Origin: Mesorhizobium sp. NBSH29
GTDB taxonomy: Bacteria > Pseudomonadota > Alphaproteobacteria > Rhizobiales > Rhizobiaceae
Direction: 5' to 3'
Assembly: GCF_015500055.1 (NCBI RefSeq)
Contig: NZ_CP045492.1
Coordinates: 1,560,501 to 1,624,500, forward strand
Length of the DNA stretch: 64,000 bases
The notes under the pieces were generated by a model. That model did no database searches. It worked only from the letters and a program-made list of their open reading frames with translations, and was not told the origin of the DNA. Shown here piece after piece: positions 18,787 through 26,348 of the stretch (position 1 is the stretch's first letter; every line of letters starts with the position of its first letter). Both the position numbers and the translations under genes were made by a program.

Positions 18787-18884
18787 GCAGATGGCCATCA
18801 CAGCCAAAGCCTCTCGCCAAAGCCAGTCTCCCGGGCTAACGACGTTTTAGGCGTTGGCACTGAAAACAATGCGGGGAGGCGGCC

Positions 18885-19811
18885 ATGATGAAGGCACTGA
18901 AGAAGAGCGGCCTCCTGTCTGGCAATACGGCCTTGCTTGCCGGCATTCTGCTGATGCTAGGCGGCGACTTCCTGTTTGCCCTCAACGACGCTATGGGCAA
19001 ATGGCTGGTCGCCTCATTCTCGGTCGGCCAGGTAGTGCTGATCCGCTCGCTCGGTGCGTTTTTCCTGCTCGGCCCGCTGATTGCCCGCCAGGGCCCGCGT
19101 CAGTTGCTGCGCATAGACAGCCCATGGCTACAGGTGCTGCGGGTGGTGATGACCACGACGGACACGGCGTTGTTTTACGCAGCCGTGGTCTATCTGCCGC
19201 TGGCCGATGTGATGAGTTTTTACATGGCCGGACCGATCTACGTGGCGGCACTGTCGCATCTTGTGCTGGGTGAAAAGGTCGGCTGGCGTCGCTGGGCAGC
19301 TATCGTGCTCGGCTTCTGTGGTGTGCTGGTCATGCTGCAACCGTCGTCCGCCGCATTTTCGCTTGCGTCTATCTTCGCTCTGGTGGGCAGCATTTCTTTC
19401 GCCGGCGCGATTATTCTGAACCGTTATCTGCGCGGCACCAGCGACACGACGCTGGTAACCTGGCAGACCATCGGCACGATTATCGTCGGCGGAATTTTGA
19501 CGATCGGCAACTGGAACAGCCCCGGTGCGCTCGACCTTGGTGCGATGCTTCTGCTCGGCGTCGTCTCCTGTGGTGCGCATCTGATGATCACCCGCGCGCT
19601 GAAATTCGCACCGGCCTCGACGCTGGCTCCGCTGCATTATACCTTGCTTTTATGGGCAGTGATTTTTGGCCTGGTATTCTTCGGCGATGTGCCCGGTCCA
19701 CGCATCCTTGTGGGCTCAGTCATTGTCGTTTTCGCTGGCCTGTTCATCGTCCATCGCCAGAAAGTGGTGGACGAGGTACCGCCCGAAAACGTGCCACGTG
19801 GGGTGAGCTGA
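18885..19811 (+). CDS. DMT-superfamily (EamA) transporter
   Basis: Inner-membrane protein of 308 residues with ten predicted hydrophobic helices in two EamA repeats (about residues 18-150 and 160-290). This is the usual layout of drug/metabolite exporters. GGGGAGG lies five bases before the ATGATG start. The substrate cannot be read from sequence. It begins 98 bases after the deaminase-family gene, so it may be read through from that operon. Its stop is 12 bases before the small gene that follows. Confidence 0.85.
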   Translation: MMKALKKSGLLSGNTALLAGILLMLGGDFLFALNDAMGKWLVASFSVGQVVLIRSLGAFFLLGPLIARQGPRQLLRIDSPWLQVLRVVMTTTDTALFYAAVVYLPLADVMSFYMAGPIYVAALSHLVLGEKVGWRRWAAIVLGFCGVLVMLQPSSAAFSLASIFALVGSISFAGAIILNRYLRGTSDTTLVTWQTIGTIIVGGILTIGNWNSPGALDLGAMLLLGVVSCGAHLMITRALKFAPASTLAPLHYTLLLWAVIFGLVFFGDVPGPRILVGSVIVVFAGLFIVHRQKVVDEVPPENVPRGVS

Positions 19812-19823
19812 ATGGAGGACCCG

Positions 19824-20042
19824 ATGACTGATCCCTTCATCAAGAAGCATAAGGATGGCAGCCTGTGGGTGCGCGGGCAGACCAAGGTTGGCGAGCCCAT
19901 CGGCTATTGGCAATGGTTCCGCCGCGACGGCACGCGTCTGCGTTCAGGCAGCTTCGAAAACGGTGAACCCGCGGGCGAATGGACAACCTACGACAAAGCC
20001 GGGGAGGTCTATAAGGTCACCCGCAAAAAGCCGAAGGCCTGA
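19824..20042 (+). CDS. Small MORN-repeat-like protein
   Basis: A 72-residue soluble protein. The ATG at 19824 is preceded by GGAGG at the correct distance and is preferred to the ATG at 19812. The sequence has two turns of a WVRGQTKVGEPIGYWQWF / RSGSFENGEPAGEWTTYD type pattern, the beta-hairpin repeat of YwqK/MORN-like proteins. No catalytic residues are visible. It is probably co-transcribed with the DMT transporter. Function unknown. Confidence 0.7.
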   Translation: MTDPFIKKHKDGSLWVRGQTKVGEPIGYWQWFRRDGTRLRSGSFENGEPAGEWTTYDKAGEVYKVTRKKPKA

Positions 20043-20081
20043 TCTTCCCGACCAAGCCTGCCACGCCGTGAGCCGGGCTGT

Positions 20082-20765
20082 TTAGGGCTTCGGCGACAGG
20101 CCATCAAGCAGGAAGCCAAGGCCTTTCTGGAAAGCGCCGTCCCAATCGCCGTCCAGAAGCAGGCGCGAGCGTTCGATTGTCGGGTAGAGTTCGCTTTGGT
20201 ATGGCGGCTCCGAGGCAGCCTTGTCGTCCGGGAAACTCGCCCGGGTGACGGTCGCGCCCATGACATAGTTCCAGAGCGACCATATAGCGACGTTCAACTC
20301 CGCATCCGGAACTCCGGCATTGGACAGGGTGCAGCTCAGCAATTCCAGCCGCGTGAGGATGCTCGGGCCAAGAGCGCGGCGCGGCAGCAGCGATGCCGAC
20401 CAGGGGTGGCGCAGCATACAGGCACGCCAGTCGTTGAGCATATCATGCACATGGCTGCGCCAGTCTTGCGACGCATTCATGTTCGGACGCGCGCGATATT
20501 CGAGCACCGAATCGAGAGCGAGATCAAAGACCGCGTCCTTGTTGTCGACGTGCCAGTAAAGGCTCATCGCACCAGCACCGAGACGCTCGGCCAACCGACG
20601 CATCGACAAGCGGTCGACGCCGTCAGTGTCCAGCATTTCCACAGCGGTGGAGACGATACGGTCCAGCGAGAGAGGCGGTTCGCGGTTCTCATCCTCGATA
20701 GTCCGGGGCGACGCGCTGCTGCGCTTGTCCTGCTTGCTCGAGACGCCGATGCGCTTGGTTACCAT
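20082..20765 (-). CDS. TetR/AcrR family transcriptional regulator
   Basis: A 227-residue one-component regulator. The helix-turn-helix is at about residues 35-80 (LDRIVSTAVEMLDTDGVDRLSMRRLAERLG, read in two overlapping parts), followed by SLYWHVDNKDAVFDL, the TetR recognition helix region. The C-terminal part resembles the TetR_C ligand domain of the TetR/tetracycline-repressor subgroup. It is divergent from the exported RidA-like gene, and a strong double palindrome lies between them. This suggests that it represses that gene and possibly itself. The ligand is unknown. Confidence 0.87.
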   Translation of the reverse strand: MVTKRIGVSSKQDKRSSASPRTIEDENREPPLSLDRIVSTAVEMLDTDGVDRLSMRRLAERLGAGAMSLYWHVDNKDAVFDLALDSVLEYRARPNMNASQDWRSHVHDMLNDWRACMLRHPWSASLLPRRALGPSILTRLELLSCTLSNAGVPDAELNVAIWSLWNYVMGATVTRASFPDDKAASEPPYQSELYPTIERSRLLLDGDWDGAFQKGLGFLLDGLSPKP

Positions 20766-20831
20766 CTGTCCTTACTCTGCCCAGAGCCACTGATGTAGGC
20801 CAGCAATGTCATCAATGTCGACCCTGGGGGC

Positions 20832-20873
20832 TTGACTGGTACACTGTACGATGTAAAGTTTCGTACAGTGTAC
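20832..20873 (+). promoter_or_regulatory. Candidate TetR-type double operator overlapping a promoter
   Basis: Two 11-bp palindromes, GTACACTGTAC (20839-20849) and GTACAGTGTAC (20863-20873), have centres 24 bases apart. Together they form a 13-bp inverted repeat with a 9-base spacer (20839-20851 and 20861-20873). A TTGACT hexamer at 20832-20837 and TAAAGT at 20854-20859 (16-base spacer) make a plausible promoter for the plus-strand gene, with one palindrome between the hexamers and one just past the -10. Confidence 0.72.
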
Positions 20874-20954
20874 TAAAAGGCCAGCCGTGTGATGCGGTTA
20901 GCTGTTATCGACGCCGTCGAAGACAGTTACGGTTCCTCAAGGCAGGCGAAACTC

Positions 20955-21443
20955 ATGTCCCGTGCAATCAACAACCTTCTTATTGGAGCGATCATCATCA
21001 TGGCGTCTGGAGTTCCTACAGCGACGGCAGCGCTGGAAAATGAAACCAAGCTGACCATCGTCAATCCGAAAACCCTCTATGACCCGTCGCCAAACGGGTA
21101 CAGCACAGCGGTGATCGTACCGAACAACGCGCGGGTGGCTTACATCTCCGGGCAGGGCGGCCAGGACAGCACCGGTGCACTGTCGCCCGACTTCGCTGTC
21201 CAGGTGAAGCAGGCCTATGCAAATTTGCGCACCGCCCTTGATGCGCTTGGCGCAAGACCGGATCAGGTCGCCAAGCTCACGATTTTCGTGGTCGATCACG
21301 ACATGTCGAAGCTCGAAGTGCTAACCAGCAGCGTCACGGAAATGTTCGGCAAGGCGCTGCCGGCACAGACACTGGTACCCGTTCCAAAGCTTGCAATCGA
21401 CCCGATGCTCTTCGAAGTGGAAGCTATCGTTATGCTGGAATAG
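20955..21443 (+). CDS. Exported RidA/YjgF-family protein
   Basis: Rid-family trimeric-fold protein of 162 residues when read from the ATG at 20955. From there the first 26 residues form a signal peptide (MSRAINN, hydrophobic LLIGAIIIMASGV, then TATAA cleavage region). An upstream in-frame start at 20889 is possible but would bury that signal. The mature part has YISGQGGQDSTG, VKQAYANLRTALDALGA and a C-terminal ALPAQTLVPVPKLA that matches the Rid pattern. The conserved Arg that binds the imine carboxylate in RidA is not evident, so deaminase activity is doubtful. It is divergent from tetR. Confidence 0.78.
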   Translation: MSRAINNLLIGAIIIMASGVPTATAALENETKLTIVNPKTLYDPSPNGYSTAVIVPNNARVAYISGQGGQDSTGALSPDFAVQVKQAYANLRTALDALGARPDQVAKLTIFVVDHDMSKLEVLTSSVTEMFGKALPAQTLVPVPKLAIDPMLFEVEAIVMLE

Positions 21444-21524
21444 ACGCGGCCTTTATCCCGGCAACGGTGCATCGATATCCTTTCCACTGGACGTTGCGGG
21501 CCAGCGGCGCTATCGCCTAGCCGG

Positions 21525-22325
21525 ATGGCTCACGATAACAACATTCACCCCCACGATGGCAGGCTTGGGAGCCTGCGCAACAGGCTGCGCCTGCTCTACA
21601 ATGGCCGCACACCAGAGGCGACGCGCTTCCAGCTGGCGGTGATCATCATCGATGTCGCCATTCTGGCCTTCTTCATCGCCACGCCGGTATTGCAGGAATC
21701 GGCCACCTTCCTGTGGCTCGATTATGCCGTGGCCCTGCTGCTGGCCGGCGACATTACCGCCCGCCTGCTTGCCTCCAACAACATCACCCGCCAGTTGCGC
21801 CAGCCGACGGTGTGGGTGGATATTTTCATTCTTCTGACGCTGCTGTTTCCAGCAACGCTCGCCAATCTCGGCTTCCTGCGCATCCTGCGCCTGTGGTCGC
21901 TGTCACGCACCGGCTTCCTGTGGCGCGCGCTGCATCGGCTGGGGCTCAACGAGTGGCGCGCCAGCACCCATGCCGTGATCAACCTTCTGACGTTTTTGTT
22001 CATCGTCACAGGCTTCGTCTACACCTTCTTCTTTCGCTCTCAGGGCGGTGGCGAAGCCTATGTCGATGCGCTCTATTTCACGGTCGCCACCGTGACCACG
22101 ACCGGTTTCGGCGACATCGTGCTGCCGGGCGTCTGGGGAAAGCTCACCTCGATCGTCACCATGATTATCGGCATCTCGCTGTTCGTGCGGTTGGCGCAGT
22201 CGATTTTCAAGCCCAACAAGGTGCTGTTTCCATGTCCGCAATGCGCGCTGCAACGCCATGACCTCGATGCGGTGCATTGCAAGGCGTGCGGCCATTCGCT
22301 GAAAATTCCAGACCCCGGTGGCTGA
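21525..22325 (+). CDS. Six-helix potassium-channel-like protein with C-terminal zinc ribbon
   Basis: Ion channel protein of 266 residues. Hydrophobic helices near residues 38-55, 65-82, 98-115 and 120-135 form a voltage-sensor-like half. A pore unit (about 145-225) follows, with selectivity filter TVTTTGFGDI near residues 189-198. TGFGD in place of TVGYGD is seen in many bacterial K+ channels. The C-terminus carries a CPQC...CKAC pair (about residues 237-257), a small zinc-ribbon-like module of unknown role. LRILRLWSLSR resembles a short S4 segment with three Arg. Confidence 0.8.
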   Translation: MAHDNNIHPHDGRLGSLRNRLRLLYNGRTPEATRFQLAVIIIDVAILAFFIATPVLQESATFLWLDYAVALLLAGDITARLLASNNITRQLRQPTVWVDIFILLTLLFPATLANLGFLRILRLWSLSRTGFLWRALHRLGLNEWRASTHAVINLLTFLFIVTGFVYTFFFRSQGGGEAYVDALYFTVATVTTTGFGDIVLPGVWGKLTSIVTMIIGISLFVRLAQSIFKPNKVLFPCPQCALQRHDLDAVHCKACGHSLKIPDPGG

Positions 22326-22394
22326 ACGAGACGGATAGACAAGCCGCCCCCCTGCCGCTACCTCTTCCCTAAATGCAGTGCACCGGAGGAAAAC

Positions 22395-22862
22395 ATGGCC
22401 CTGATCATCGAAGGCGAGGAACGTATCACGGCGCCTGTCCAGACGGTCTGGGAAGCGCTGAACGATCCTGAAGTCCTGGAGGCCTGCATTCCCGGCTGCC
22501 AGAACCTCGACATGAAATCGCCGACCGAAATGGCGGCAACCGTGGTCCTGAAAATTGGGCCGATCAAGGCGACCTTTGCCGGTGAGGTGACGCTGTCGAA
22601 CCTCAACCCGCCACACTCCTACACCATCACAGGCGAGGGCAAGGGCGGCATCGCAGGCTTCGCCAAGGGCGGTGCGGATGTGATGCTGTCAGAGATTGAG
22701 CCCGGGATTACGTTGCTGAAATACGAGGCAAAAGCCGACGTCGGCGGCAAGATCGCGCAGCTGGGCAGCCGCCTCATCAGCTCCACATCGAAGAAGCTGG
22801 CCGGCGAATTTTTTGCCAGCTTCAATCAGAAGGTCAGCGGCGGCGAAACGCCGGTCGCTTGA
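22395..22862 (+). CDS. CoxG-like SRPBCC protein (carbon monoxide dehydrogenase subunit G family)
   Basis: A 155-residue START/Bet v1-like fold protein. The N-terminus ERITAPVQTVWEALNDPEVLEACIPGC is written here in two parts (ITAPVQTVWEALNDPEVL and EACIPGC) and is diagnostic of the CoxG/COG3427 family. CoxG proteins help load or anchor molybdenum hydroxylases to the membrane, but no coxMSL genes are near, so the partner is unknown. A ribosome site CGGAGGA precedes the ATG. It is convergent with the paaG-like gene, with a three-base gap. Confidence 0.82.
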   Translation: MALIIEGEERITAPVQTVWEALNDPEVLEACIPGCQNLDMKSPTEMAATVVLKIGPIKATFAGEVTLSNLNPPHSYTITGEGKGGIAGFAKGGADVMLSEIEPGITLLKYEAKADVGGKIAQLGSRLISSTSKKLAGEFFASFNQKVSGGETPVA

Positions 22863-22865
22863 CCA

Positions 22866-23657
22866 CTAGCGGCCCGCAAAAGCCGCCTTGCGCTTTTCTA
22901 TGAAGGCGGCGACGCCTTCGCGGTAATCATCAGACCGCCCGGCTTGCCGTTGCAGATCGCGTTCGAGGTCCAGCTGAGCATCGAGATTGTTGTCGGCTGC
23001 CGCCTGCATCGCCTGCTTGGTCAGCGCATAGGCGAGCGGCGGGCCCTCCGCCAATTGGTTGGCCAGCACCATCGCCTCGTCCATCAGACTATCATCGTCA
23101 ACCGCGCGCCAGATGAGCCCCCATTCCGCTGCCTGTTCGGCGGGCAGGGGAAAAGCCGTCAGCGCCAACGCCTTGGCGCGCGCTTCCCCCAAATGCCGGG
23201 TGAGCCACCACGTGCCGCCAGAATCCGGCACCAGCCCGATCTTCGAAAACGCCTGGATGAACTTTGCCGATTTGGCCGCCAATACGATATCGCAGGCGAA
23301 GGCAATATTGGCGCCGGCACCGGCAGCCACTCCGTTGACAGCGCACACAACAGGCTTCTGCAGCGCCCGCAGCTGGCGCACCAGCGGATTGTAAAAGGTT
23401 TCGAGCGTGGCGCCGAGATCGGGCCGTTCGCTCGACTTGGCGGGATCTCGGTCGCCAAGGTCCTGGCCCGCGCAAAAACCGCGACCTGCTCCGGTCAAAA
23501 GCACGACCCGGCAAGCCGTGTCTACGGCGCAGGTGGTGAGCGCGGCTCGCAGCGCCAGATGCTGCGCTTCGTTGAAAGCGTTGAGCCGTTCCGGCCGGTT
23601 CAGCGTCATGAGGCACACGCCGCCGCGCATCTCGACGAGTACTGGTTCCTGAGACAT
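22866..23657 (-). CDS. Enoyl-CoA hydratase/isomerase family protein (PaaG-like)
   Basis: Crotonase-fold enzyme of 263 residues when started at the ATG at 23657, which has GGGAGGG upstream. A start at 23720 overlapping the previous stop is possible. Motifs: LNRPERLNAFNEA near residue 17, GAGRGFCAGQDLGDRD near residue 60 (oxyanion hole) and GVAAGAGANIAFACDIV near residue 108, with Asp of PDSGGTWWL near residue 146. The GQDLGDRD and SGGTW combination resembles PaaG, the ring-1,2-epoxyphenylacetyl-CoA isomerase. No other phenylacetate genes are present, so the true substrate is open. Confidence 0.8.
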   Translation of the reverse strand: MSQEPVLVEMRGGVCLMTLNRPERLNAFNEAQHLALRAALTTCAVDTACRVVLLTGAGRGFCAGQDLGDRDPAKSSERPDLGATLETFYNPLVRQLRALQKPVVCAVNGVAAGAGANIAFACDIVLAAKSAKFIQAFSKIGLVPDSGGTWWLTRHLGEARAKALALTAFPLPAEQAAEWGLIWRAVDDDSLMDEAMVLANQLAEGPPLAYALTKQAMQAAADNNLDAQLDLERDLQRQAGRSDDYREGVAAFIEKRKAAFAGR

Positions 23658-23716
23658 GTGGTGACGGCCCTCCCGCGACAATTCGAAAAACCTGTCGCAT
23701 GGGCCGGCAACAGACG

Positions 23717-24775
23717 TCAATCGACCGGCTTAATCGGTAGTGGTCTGCCCGTTGAGCCACTGGCGAAGGCCGCGTCGATCAGCTTCTGGATCTCGGCGGC
23801 ACGGCGGAAGGATGGATCGCCATTGACACCGGAATGGAGCGCATCGGCAAACCGGCGCGCATTGCGTTTCACCGCAGGCGTTTCGATAACTTGCCACTGA
23901 CTGGTGTCGACGTCGGCACCAAGACAGGCGGTGAGTTTGGAGGTCTGCCCATCGGTCTCGACCCGCACCGCACCCTTCGTGCCCGAAAGCGTGAGGATGA
24001 GATCATTGGCGCGTCCGGTTGCAAACCGCGTTGCTGTAACCGTTGCCAGCGCGCCCGATTGCATACGCCCGGTGATGACGACGCTGTCGTTGGCATCGAG
24101 ATCATAGTCGCCGATTCGGTCGCCCACGGCTTTCGGGAAGACGGCAAGGTCGGCATAGAGGCTGGCCATTGTTTCGCCGGCGCAATAGGTGGCAAAATCG
24201 AGGATATGCACGCCGACATCGCCCAACACGCCGGTCGAGCCATGCGCCTTGGACAGGCGCCACAGCCATTTGTCATCCGCCCGCCAGTCGCCCCATTGCT
24301 TGCCCACAAGCCAGCTCTGCAGATAGTCGGCGCTGCAATGCCGTAAGTCGCCAATATCACCGGCCTCAACCATGGCACGCGCTTTTTGCAATGCTGGCGA
24401 ATTGCGATAGGTGAGGTTGACCATGTTGATCAGCCCGGCAGCTTCCGCCGCTTCCACCATGCGCATCGCATCGGGATAGCTGGGGGCCAGCGGCTTTTCG
24501 CAAAACACATGTTTGCCGGCAGCCAGCAGTGCCAGCGTGGTCTCCATGTGCACACCGTCCGGCGTCGCGTTGCAGGCAGCGTCAAATGCGCCCCATGCAA
24601 TCGCCGCCTCAAGGCTCTCGAAATAATGCGGAATGCCGTGCTTTGCGGCAAACGCCTGAGCCCGGCCCGGCACCGGATCGGCGCAGGCGACGAAGGAGCA
24701 CTCGGGCAGGGCTGCAAATTCCTCGACATGGTGGCTTGCAATTCCACCGGTGCCAAGCAGGAGCAGACGGTGCAT
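23717..24775 (-). CDS. Gfo/Idh/MocA family NAD(P)-dependent oxidoreductase (ThuB-like context)
   Basis: Sugar or polyol dehydrogenase of 352 residues. The Rossmann motif LLLGTGGIASHHVEEF is at the N-terminus, the family motif FCEKPLAPSYPDAMRMV lies near residue 92 with the catalytic Lys in EKP, and the C-terminal alpha/beta domain carries DVGVHILDFATYCAG near residue 186. It directly follows a ThuA-domain gene (TGATG overlap), the order of thuA-thuB in rhizobia, where the pair oxidises disaccharides to 3-keto forms. The substrate here is not shown. Confidence 0.83.
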   Translation of the reverse strand: MHRLLLLGTGGIASHHVEEFAALPECSFVACADPVPGRAQAFAAKHGIPHYFESLEAAIAWGAFDAACNATPDGVHMETTLALLAAGKHVFCEKPLAPSYPDAMRMVEAAEAAGLINMVNLTYRNSPALQKARAMVEAGDIGDLRHCSADYLQSWLVGKQWGDWRADDKWLWRLSKAHGSTGVLGDVGVHILDFATYCAGETMASLYADLAVFPKAVGDRIGDYDLDANDSVVITGRMQSGALATVTATRFATGRANDLILTLSGTKGAVRVETDGQTSKLTACLGADVDTSQWQVIETPAVKRNARRFADALHSGVNGDPSFRRAAEIQKLIDAAFASGSTGRPLPIKPVD

Positions 24776-25560
24776 CAGCGGAACCCTTCTTCACCTGCGG
24801 CATGAAGCTTGGGGCCTTTTTCGACCAGCGGCTCCAAAGCGCTTTCAACCGGCACGTTGGGAGCGGTGGCAATCGAGGTCCAGGCCGGCGCGGGATTGTA
24901 TGCCCACTCCACTGCATTGCGCAGCACCTGGCAAACGTTTGCATCGTGATAGGTCGGGTAGGTCTCGTGGCCGGGACGGAAATAGAACAGCTTGCCCGCG
25001 CCGCGCTGGTAGGTGAGGCCCGAACGAAAAACCTCGCCGCCTTCGAACCAGGAGATGAAAACTGTTTCCATCGGCTCGGGCACCGTAAAGGCCTCGCTAT
25101 ACATCTCTTCCATGTCGAGCTCGAAATGGTCGGGCAGCCCGCGTGCGATCGGATGGTTGCGATTGATCACCCAGATCCGCTCACGCTCGCCCGCCTCACG
25201 CCATTTCAGCGAGCAGGGCGTGCCCATCAGCCGCTTGAAGATTTTGGAGAAATGCCCTGAGTGGAGCACGATCAGCCCCATCCCTTCCCAAACGCGCTGC
25301 TGCACGCGCTCGACGATGGCATCGTCAACATCGCCATGCGCGGCGTGGCCCCACCACACCAAAACATCCGTCTCGGCCAGCCGCTTCACGGTTAACCCAT
25401 GTTCCGGTTCCTGCAGGGTCGCAGTCACCGCTTTGATGGATGGATGCTCGTTGAGTGCACCGGCAATCGTTGCATGCATGCCATCCGGGTAAAGCCCCTG
25501 CACAACAGTGTTCTCCTGCTCATGCACGTTTTCTCCCCAGACGGTGGTTCGGATCGCCAT
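24775..25560 (-). CDS. ThuA domain-containing protein
   Basis: A 261-residue protein of the ThuA family (glutamine-amidotransferase-like fold), linked to trehalose and other disaccharide use in rhizobia. The start chosen is the ATG at 25560 ([15 protein letters not shown]), since the upstream extension is not conserved. Motifs include [29 protein letters not shown] near residue 67, [20 protein letters not shown] near residue 92 and [16 protein letters not shown] near residue 200. It is the first gene of a three-gene minus-strand operon with the oxidoreductase and the paaG-like gene. Confidence 0.82.
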   Translation of the reverse strand: MAIRTTVWGENVHEQENTVVQGLYPDGMHATIAGALNEHPSIKAVTATLQEPEHGLTVKRLAETDVLVWWGHAAHGDVDDAIVERVQQRVWEGMGLIVLHSGHFSKIFKRLMGTPCSLKWREAGERERIWVINRNHPIARGLPDHFELDMEEMYSEAFTVPEPMETVFISWFEGGEVFRSGLTYQRGAGKLFYFRPGHETYPTYHDANVCQVLRNAVEWAYNPAPAWTSIATAPNVPVESALEPLVEKGPKLHAAGEEGFR

Positions 25561-25695
25561 TTCAAATCCCTCAAAGCGCTTTGGATAGACGTACATTAGC
25601 GAGCGACCGGGTATATGGAAAGCGCCCTTATGCGGTCGCAATGGAAATTATCACTCTGTGTGCAAAACTTTCGCACCGCCTTCAAGGCGGTGCGC

Positions 25696-26265
25696 TTAGT
25701 CGAACGGCGGTACAGCCAGCCGAAGGGCATAATCCCGGACATCGGTCGGCCAGTTCTGCGAAAGGCGCTCCAATTCGGAATGGTCGCCCTTGAATAGCGC
25801 CCGGATGGCATCCTCAAAATCAGGATAATTGCCGGCCATTGCGCTCATGAAGGCATAGGCGCGGTCCTGCGCTGCGCGCTGTCCATCGCGGTTGGCACCG
25901 GCGCGACGCGCGTTCTCCACCAGCTTGCGCAAGGCAACGGACGCTCCGCCAGGCTGGGTGTTCAGCCAGTCCCAATGGCGCGGCAACAGCGTGACCTCAC
26001 GCGCCACAACACCAAGCTTTGGTCTTCCGCGCCCTCGCGGAGCCTCTGCTTCCGGCACGGGATCGGCATCACCATAGCGTAGTTCGAGCGCTTCTGCCGT
26101 ACCCGACAGGTCAAGATCAAAAACCTTTCCGGTACCGTCATCGAATACCAGCAAGGGAAGGGTTTTTCCCGCAGCGGCTGCAGTGACGCGGCCAGCGACG
26201 CGGCCAAGGGTGCCGCTCGCAATGATGCGTTCACCCTCGAACGCGGTGTAATTAGGGGAATGCAT
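25696..26265 (-). CDS. DUF2239 family protein
   Basis: A 189-residue protein that I recognise as DUF2239, with no known function. I prefer the ATG at 26265, which has GGAG upstream. ATG at 26283 and a TTG at 26295 are in frame. Features: an N-terminal TAFEGERIIASG hairpin, the basic RGRGRPKLGVVAREVTLLPR segment near residue 80 (written in part: GRGRPKLGVV, REVTLLPRHWDWL), and an acidic C-terminal part. The RPKLGVVAREVTLLPRHW region resembles proteins whose genes are paired with regulators, but none is next to it. A paired palindrome lies just upstream. Confidence 0.75.
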   Translation of the reverse strand: MHSPNYTAFEGERIIASGTLGRVAGRVTAAAAGKTLPLLVFDDGTGKVFDLDLSGTAEALELRYGDADPVPEAEAPRGRGRPKLGVVAREVTLLPRHWDWLNTQPGGASVALRKLVENARRAGANRDGQRAAQDRAYAFMSAMAGNYPDFEDAIRALFKGDHSELERLSQNWPTDVRDYALRLAVPPFD

Positions 26266-26298
26266 TTGCGTCTGCTCCATCATGTGGAGACGCAATTA

Positions 26299-26334
26299 TA
26301 CCCGGGTGAAATTGGAGTCAATATCACCCGGGTA
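26299..26334. promoter_or_regulatory. Paired ACCCGGGT palindromes upstream of DUF2239 gene
   Basis: Inverted repeat TACCCGGGTGA (26299-26309) and TCACCCGGGTA (26324-26334) with a 14-base spacer. Each arm contains the 8-bp palindrome ACCCGGGT, and centres are 26 bases apart. It lies about 35 bases upstream of the preferred start codon, in an AT-rich stretch, as expected for a repressor site. The cognate regulator is not encoded next to it. Confidence 0.62.
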
Positions 26335-26348
26335 ATATTTGTCGGATC

